A stretch of 10,729 nucleotides of DNA from an uncultured Fretibacterium sp. (GTDB lineage: Bacteria > Synergistota > Synergistia > Synergistales > Aminobacteriaceae). Positions 7,409 to 10,729 of the stretch are shown in pieces (position 1 is the stretch's first letter; every line of letters starts with the position of its first letter). The notes beneath the pieces are model-generated. The model was not told where the DNA came from, ran no database searches, and saw only the letters and a program-made list of their open reading frames with translations. A program made the position numbers and the translations under genes. The stretch covers positions 1 through 10,729 of the forward strand of contig CALAUZ010000053.1 in assembly GCA_937892105.1 (NCBI GenBank), read 5' to 3'.

Positions 7409-7465
7409 ATGACACATCCTTTCCGGTCAGAATATCCCGACCGCAATATTTCACAAGCTAAAATA

Positions 7466-8116
7466 TCAAATTCCTTTCATTGACATAGAATCAGGTAACC
7501 GAATTCCCATTGTATATACAAAGCCAGCAGTGTAAAAATCATATAACTGTATTACATACTTGCGGGCACTCTCGATAGGAATATCGTGAATGATCAGTTC
7601 AAATAACCCCGCAAATCTGCCGCTTATAATGATATGCAATAGTTTCACTGGGATTTTTTCATATTGCTTTTCTTCGGTTTGAATGCTGTTCATGAATTTT
7701 TCAGTAGAAGCAATCTCCCTTTCTGTCAGTTCATGGAGCATATTCTCGTATTTTGTTCCTGCACTGCCGTTTATCAGAATGAGAAAAACTCGCTTATGTT
7801 CATACATATATTCCAGCATTTCAGCAAAGCATTTTCTCCCACCCTCATCCATATGTAGCATCTGTTCAGAAGGATTTAGTTTTGCAAAGTCACTTGCAAC
7901 GGCATCATGCATAGAGAGTAAATGCAAATAATGTTCGCCAACTATCGAATCGAACAGATCTTCTTTATTTTTATAATGCCAGTAAAATGATCCTGTGGTC
8001 ACACCTGCCAATTTAGCAATATTTCTAAGCGAGGCATTTTGAAAGCCTTTCTCCAAAAATTCTTCCTCAGCTGCTTTGTGTATCCGATCTTTTGTCACTT
8101 GATCGTCCGTATTCAT
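7466..8116 (-). CDS. TetR/AcrR-family transcriptional regulator
   Basis: This 216-residue regulator has a typical N-terminal helix-turn-helix at about 9-55 (AAEEEFLEKGFQNASLRNIAKLAGVTTGSFYWHYKNKEDLF), broken here only by my reading of its helices: AAEEEFLEKG, NASLRNIAKLAG, TTGSFYWHYK. The helical C-terminal part, about 60-216, is the variable ligand-binding and dimer domain. ATG 8116 has AGGAGG eight bases upstream. The gene leads an operon with the two ABC genes, and two copies of ATAACnnnGTTAT lie in its promoter. It most likely represses its own operon until a transporter substrate binds. The family call is secure from the motif; the ligand is unknown. Confidence 0.92.
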   Translation of the reverse strand: MNTDDQVTKDRIHKAAEEEFLEKGFQNASLRNIAKLAGVTTGSFYWHYKNKEDLFDSIVGEHYLHLLSMHDAVASDFAKLNPSEQMLHMDEGGRKCFAEMLEYMYEHKRVFLILINGSAGTKYENMLHELTEREIASTEKFMNSIQTEEKQYEKIPVKLLHIIISGRFAGLFELIIHDIPIESARKYVIQLYDFYTAGFVYTMGIRLPDSMSMKGI

Positions 8117-8132
8117 TAATAGCGCCTCCTCT

Positions 8133-8179
8133 ATAACGCTGTTATGGTATAATCTATAACTGTGTTATGGAAAAGTCAA
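8133..8179 (-). promoter_or_regulatory. TetR operon promoter with two operators
   Basis: On the minus strand, TTGACT (8179-8174) is followed by 17 bases and TAGATT (8156-8151). Two perfect palindromes with five-base arms, ATAACnnnGTTAT, sit at 8156-8168, inside the spacer, and at 8133-8145, near the transcript start. Their centres are 23 bases apart. A dimeric TetR-type repressor on either would block RNA polymerase. The palindromes are seen; which protein binds is inferred. Confidence 0.75.
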
Positions 8180-8314
8180 TACACCTATCAAAAAAATCAG
8201 CATTCTGCACAGCCCGCCCTCGTTTACCGATTTGATTTTGTGCGTTATAACCTTTTTATTTTGACTGCGAAGCGGGTTCAAACGCTTCTTGCATCCGCTC
8301 CGCCATATCTTGGC

Positions 8315-8368
8315 AAAAAAAGTAAGGCTTTCGGCAGACCGTCCAAATCCGCTGAAAGCCTTTACTTT
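8315..8368 (-). terminator. Terminator-like inverted repeat inside the insert's right end
   Basis: Arms AAAGTAAGGCTTTC (8319-8332) and GAAAGCCTTTACTTT (8354-8368) pair along about 14 bases with one bulged T, around a 21-base loop. On the minus strand the stem is followed directly by seven T (8321-8315). It would stop transcripts coming from the truncated parA, insulating the TetR operon and cutting the ParB-like gene off from its native promoter. Confidence 0.6.
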
Positions 8369-8386
8369 AGGCACTTTTCTACACTT

Positions 8387-8410
8387 CCGTGTGCAGGACC
8401 GTGTGCAGGA
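8387..8410. repeat. Two tandem copies of CCGTGTGCAGGA
   Basis: Two exact, adjacent 12-bp copies (8387-8398 and 8399-8410) lie about 40 bases inside the insert's right boundary. They might be recombinase or accessory-protein sites at the element end. No matching copy is seen at the left end. Confidence 0.7.
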
Positions 8411-8449
8411 CATTGTATCAATCTTTGGTTATACATATTGGCGTAGATG

Positions 8450-8748
8450 CCCGCGAACTCCCGCTTATTGAGAGCGACATCAAGAGAGCTGAGACGTTTG
8501 TCTGCGCCGATGAGGTGATATAAAGGAAGTTCCTGAATGGTCTCATTGATGTTCTCTTTGCCAGTGAGGATGTCGAAAGAGCCAACAACGTTGTCCTCGC
8601 CACCACTAGCTTTAGAGAAGTTAGCCTGAGCATCGCAGTCAATAGCGAGGACATGAAAATTACGTTTTGACAGGTCGCTGGCGAGAGCGAGAGCAGTAGT
8701 AGTTTTAGCGACCCCGCCCTTCTTATTGACGATACTAATGATTTGCAT
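8450..8748 (-). pseudogene. parA: parA, N-terminal part (residues 1-100), cut by the insert
   Basis: ATG 8748 has AAAGGAGA seven bases upstream. The product begins MQIISIVNKKGGVAKTTTAL, with the ParA-type deviant Walker A loop at 9-17 (an A where most have G before KTT). Walker A' AIDCDAQAN follows at about 35-43. Sequence characteristic of the family continues to NKREFAG (94-100), where the insert begins. After the junction the frame reads about 29 foreign residues (IYANMYNQRLIQ...) to a stop at 8362. The fragment keeps the nucleotide-binding loop but lacks switch II and the dimer and DNA-binding surfaces, so partition activity must be lost unless a second copy exists elsewhere. It fits in frame with 2825-3293. 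Confidence 0.9.
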
Positions 8749-8763
8749 GAAGCAGTCTCCTTT

Positions 8764-8906
8764 CATGTGATAACTTAATACGTTATAACATTTTCATAAG
8801 ATTTAATGTTAAAAGTTAAAATGTTAATAATAACGATAGAGATATAGATGAAGGAATGACGGTAGTATGTGTGAAGACTAATATTGAGCGAGCCTGTTGC
8901 AGTAAT
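8764..8906. repeat. AT-rich region upstream of parA with AATGTTA repeats, candidate parS
   Basis: AATGTTAA occurs at 8805-8812 and again at 8820-8827, 15 bases apart. The inverted form TAACATTTT occurs at 8786-8794, matching AAAATGTTA at 8818-8826. Centromere sites of small plasmids often lie just upstream of parA as short AT-rich repeats bound by the partner protein, which would also regulate the operon. A parA promoter should also lie here, but I cannot fix it. A TTAACA with a TATAAC 19 bases on is the best weak candidate. No gene is seen. Confidence 0.45.
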
Positions 8907-8981
8907 AAAAAAGGAAGGGGACATTGAAAAGACTTTACGATTTCAAGCAGTGAAGAATCTGAATTCTAGCTCAAGTCCCCT
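8907..8981 (-). terminator. Large hairpin with T-tract after the Rpn-family nuclease gene
   Basis: Arms AGGGGACATTGA (8916-8927) and TCAAGTCCCCT (8971-8981) pair with one bulge around a loop of about 43 bases. On the minus strand the stem is followed by TTCCTTTTTT (8916-8907). It can end transcription of the nuclease gene, whose stop is 33 bases upstream. The long loop is unusual for a plain terminator and could be part of a structured or antisense RNA. Confidence 0.5.
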
Positions 8982-9013
8982 GTAGGAGCGACAGCCTTTG
9001 ACTTTAAGTGCGA

Positions 9014-9991
9014 TTATAAAGAGCTTATTTCGTCGAAGGATAAGTTAGTGAAGGTATGAATGTCATTATCGCTCATGCCCGCATGGCGTAAGCGTCTGGC
9101 GGTTTCAAAGTTAGCTTCACGCCTGCCGCGTTCAATTCCGCGTTCTTCCCCAATAGTGATTCCTTCATTAAGTCCTTCGCTATGCCCTTTGTCGTGGAAG
9201 TATTTTTCGACAAAAGTTAATTGAGCCATAGTATCATCTCCTTGAAAATCATGAATGTCATGAATGAATTTTTGCTGTAGAGCTTGGTCTTTTAGGTTGA
9301 CAGCGCGGACGATGAAATTGAAGATGTCTTTGCGTTCTTCCTTGCCCCAACCTTTAGAAGCGAGTAGGCGAGTGAGTTTCAACAAGTAAGAGAATTTCTT
9401 TTCTTCCTTGCTTTTTCCGCTGAGGCCGATAGTCTTTTTAGTGGCGTAGAAAATGAGGTCGAAGGGATTATCGGAGTTAAGGAGATTATCATCATCGAGA
9501 GCGTAGACCTCGAAGCAGTTATACTTGTAAGAAATACTAGAACCATAATGCTCAAGGTGATAAGCCCCAATGATTTCATCTTTAGGACGGCGTTTAGTGA
9601 GAATAGCGAGCCCAACGGGCATTTTTCTGTGATGAGCGAAGATGAGACAGCAGTAGAGCATCATGCGGAAGGAAATATCCTCGCCGCCGCTGCCTTGAAC
9701 CTCAATATGTAGCAAAATCCATTCAGATCTGCCGTCTTTGAGGAAAATTTTAATGAGTTCATCAACAAAGAGAGGAGAATTATGCTCACCAGCAACAGGA
9801 CGTTGAATAGAATCGCGAAGTTCTTTAGAGAGGAACTCCGGCTCCCGAGAAAAATCCACGTCCTGATAAAGAGCGGGTAAAGTGCGTTGAATGAGCTGAG
9901 GAAGGAAACGTTTAATAGCGTCCTTCCATAAGCCGTCGAAATCAGCGCGCTCAGAAGCAGTAGAAATGTTGTCAGAAAAATTGTTATCCAT
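9014..9991 (-). CDS. Rpn-family PD-(D/E)XK nuclease / putative transposase
   Basis: Rpn proteins are DNA endonucleases linked to RecA-independent recombination and are widespread on mobile DNA. From ATG 9991 (GAGGA seven bases upstream) the protein has 325 residues. An earlier in-frame start (10081) lacks this support and would overlap the gene upstream. The nuclease core shows D77 in PLFVDELIKIF and the E97-x-Q99 of LLHIEVQG, fitting the D...ExK/Q active site of this branch. Around residues 270-300 glycine recurs every fourth position (GHSEGLNEGITIGEERG). The tail ARRLRHAGMSDNDIHTFTNLS is the small helical end often seen in this family. It follows the Xre gene by 65 bases and is probably co-transcribed. 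Role inferred from family. Confidence 0.88.
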   Translation of the reverse strand: MDNNFSDNISTASERADFDGLWKDAIKRFLPQLIQRTLPALYQDVDFSREPEFLSKELRDSIQRPVAGEHNSPLFVDELIKIFLKDGRSEWILLHIEVQGSGGEDISFRMMLYCCLIFAHHRKMPVGLAILTKRRPKDEIIGAYHLEHYGSSISYKYNCFEVYALDDDNLLNSDNPFDLIFYATKKTIGLSGKSKEEKKFSYLLKLTRLLASKGWGKEERKDIFNFIVRAVNLKDQALQQKFIHDIHDFQGDDTMAQLTFVEKYFHDKGHSEGLNEGITIGEERGIERGRREANFETARRLRHAGMSDNDIHTFTNLSFDEISSL

Positions 9992-10056
9992 GTAAGAATC
10001 CTCGACAAAAAATAATGATGTAATTATACATGTAGATGTGTCGGAGACAGAGAAAA

Positions 10057-10332
10057 TTAAGGGAGAGAATTTTGGTCGCAAAAAGAGTTAATGAAATAAG
10101 CGAGGCGATAAGAAAAATCCTTTTGAGAAATGTTGAGAGCTTTGCAAATATGTTTAATGGTATGAAATTGAGGCCATTGATTGCCGTTTTCAATGCTGAT
10201 CCATTTTTTGAGGGACAAGCCAGAGAGTTGAGCAGCTTGTAGTTGAGATAAGCCCTTCTCTAAGCGAAACTGTAAAATGACGTTAGCGAACATGTTTTTA
10301 ACGTTGTTACTGGAGTCATCATAGTTGTACAT
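10057..10332 (-). CDS. Small Xre-family helix-turn-helix regulator
   Basis: This 91-residue protein has AGGAGG seven bases before ATG 10332. Residues about 20-72 form a Cro/CI-type helix-turn-helix: FRLEKGLSQLQAAQLSG, then LKKWISIENGNQWPQFHTI, then KHICKALNIS. The rest is a short tail. The gene lies upstream of the Rpn-family gene and behind a promoter overlapped by the dyad ATCTAC-n5-GTAGAT, so it is likely an autorepressor also controlling the nuclease. It could instead be the antitoxin-like half of a pair with the nuclease, but that is only a guess from position. Confidence 0.85.
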   Translation of the reverse strand: MYNYDDSSNNVKNMFANVILQFRLEKGLSQLQAAQLSGLSLKKWISIENGNQWPQFHTIKHICKALNISQKDFSYRLAYFINSFCDQNSLP

Positions 10333-10366
10333 AAAGCCACCTCCTAACGAGAAAAGAGATGAAGAT

Positions 10367-10407
10367 ATTATATTATTAAGGAGAGTAAATATCTACGAAA
10401 AGTAGAT
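10367..10407 (-). promoter_or_regulatory. Promoter and dyad operator of the Xre gene
   Basis: On the minus strand, TAGATA (10395-10390) is followed by 17 bases and a perfect TATAAT (10372-10367). The inverted repeat ATCTAC-gaaaa-GTAGAT (10391-10407) covers the -35 box. A Xre dimer bound there would block the promoter. With little T-tract after it, the repeat is a poor terminator for the radical SAM gene that ends at 10413. Confidence 0.55.
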
Positions 10408-10412
10408 AAGTA

Positions 10413-10729
10413 TTAGGTATAGAGAGGGTCATGCCAGTTAGGAGAGTAAATAGTGGCAGGTCTAGCCCAAGAGCGTTGAAATCTGCGCCAATCGCGAGAG
10501 GTATAGTCTTTGAAATCCCTGTAGAGCATGGCCATAGGACAGAAACCGAGAGCCTTGACGGTCTCCAGTCGTTTAGTGGCGAAGTCGAAGGAATCGCCGG
10601 GATAACCGATGAGGACGTAACAGCGTAAAAGATTTCTGTTGCCGTACCCCGCATCCCTGAATAGCATTGCGGCATGTTCGAGAGGTGGCAGGTCATCAGG
10701 AGTGTCGTAAGCGAAGAAAATCTGCTTAG
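10413..10729 (-). CDS. Radical SAM protein, C-terminal end only, cut by the right window edge
   Basis: About 104 residues are visible, read in frame from the edge to the stop at 10413. They begin KQIFFAYDTPDD and include LLRCYVLIGYPGDSF, GFCPMAMLYRD and WRRFQRSWARPATIY. This set is characteristic of the C-terminal half of a radical SAM protein found on phages and plasmids of Firmicutes. The CxxxCxxC cluster motif would lie upstream, outside the window, so the enzyme class is recognised from the downstream barrel and tail. Its substrate is unknown. The gene is followed after 80 bases by the Xre gene, in the same direction. Confidence 0.75.
   Translation of the reverse strand, partial: KQIFFAYDTPDDLPPLEHAAMLFRDAGYGNRNLLRCYVLIGYPGDSFDFATKRLETVKALGFCPMAMLYRDFKDYTSRDWRRFQRSWARPATIYSPNWHDPLYT

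Larger units (their letters stand above)
3294..8449. mobile_element. 5156-bp insertion in parA carrying a TetR regulator and an ABC transporter pair
   Basis: The ends are defined by restoring parA. The minus-strand flanks read TTCGCGGG|CATC at the right end and ATTTCGGG|ACGT at the left, sharing CGGG. The cut can therefore slide by up to three bases (bounds 3294-3297 and 8449-8452). Removing 5156 bp restores codons exactly, with no target duplication. I find no terminal inverted repeats and no transposase. The left end holds remnants of a SHOCT-like gene and a serine recombinase, suggesting past insertion by a large serine recombinase or microhomology-mediated capture. Cargo: tetR-like gene, two ABC subunits and a broken membrane-protein gene. 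The boundaries are seen directly; the mechanism is inferred. Confidence 0.8.
8169..8449. other. Right end of the insert, no supported gene
   Basis: This stretch of about 280 bases lies between the TetR promoter and the parA junction. An open frame on the minus strand (8413-8165) lacks a ribosome site and resembles nothing I recognise. The visible structure is a hairpin with a T-tract (8315-8368) and a 12-bp tandem repeat (8387-8410). Confidence 0.5.

Noticed and set aside
8165..8413. Minus-strand open frame of 82 codons at the insert's right end
   Set aside because: No ribosome site, no recognisable domain, it spans the terminator hairpin and runs into the TetR promoter.
3294..8449. Insertion as a classical transposon
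   Set aside because: The two ends show no inverted repeat and no target duplication beyond the shared CGGG, and no transposase is encoded.
9014..10081. Upstream start at 10081 for the Rpn-family protein
   Set aside because: The extra 30 residues are hydrophobic and unlike the family's start, would overlap the Xre gene, and lack the GAGGA site found before ATG 9991.
10376..10696. Minus-strand open frame of 106 codons overlapping the right-edge gene
   Set aside because: The alternative frame (10413-10729) carries the radical SAM protein's conserved tail; this one is its shadow.

Overview
The window reads as a piece of a low-to-moderate-GC plasmid, or phage-plasmid, from a Firmicute (Bacillota), probably a gut anaerobe. 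The grounds are strong AGGAGG ribosome sites, a serine-recombinase/SHOCT remnant of the type common on clostridial elements, and a replication and partition backbone with no chromosomal housekeeping genes. The exact genus cannot be read from the sequence. Every gene I accept lies on the minus strand, so the text below follows transcription from high to low coordinates.

Backbone, right to left. The 3' end of a radical SAM protein enters from the right edge (10413-10729). It is followed by a small Xre-type regulator with a dyad over its own promoter (10057-10332) and a PD-(D/E)XK nuclease of the Rpn family (9014-9991). An intergenic stretch with a long hairpin and AT-rich AATGTTA repeats comes next (about 8764-9013). 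Then follow parA (split, see below), a 90-residue basic protein overlapping the parA stop that is probably its centromere-binding partner (2560-2832), and a Toprim plus RepA-like helicase replication protein that seems to lack its N-terminus (646-2262, frame open to 2418). That gene ends inside a strong terminator. Beyond it is a 253-bp array of TTAGCGCA boxes in both orientations (361-613), which looks like an iteron-type origin. The 5' part of a RusA-like Holliday junction resolvase leaves the window at position 1.

Insert. The parA gene is cut by 5156 bp (about 3294-8449). Joining the flanks at a shared GGG restores one uninterrupted 255-codon ParA frame with no target duplication. The insert carries a TetR-family regulator with two ATAACnnnGTTAT operators on its promoter, and a heterodimeric ABC transporter pair. 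One transporter subunit carries the DEASAFADPE motif reminiscent of the IrtAB/YbtPQ siderophore transporters. Downstream are a broken membrane-protein remnant (possibly an MptD-like ECF S component), a broken SHOCT-like small ORF, and a 34-residue piece of a serine recombinase catalytic domain fused in frame to the C-terminal half of ParA. The cargo looks intact, while the mobility genes are ruined and no terminal inverted repeats are visible. This suggests a fixed, degenerate element.

The most unusual points are the precise parA interruption with its recombinase-ParA chimera, the dyad array beside the replication gene, and the headless replication protein. I found no convincing wholly new defence or biosynthetic system.
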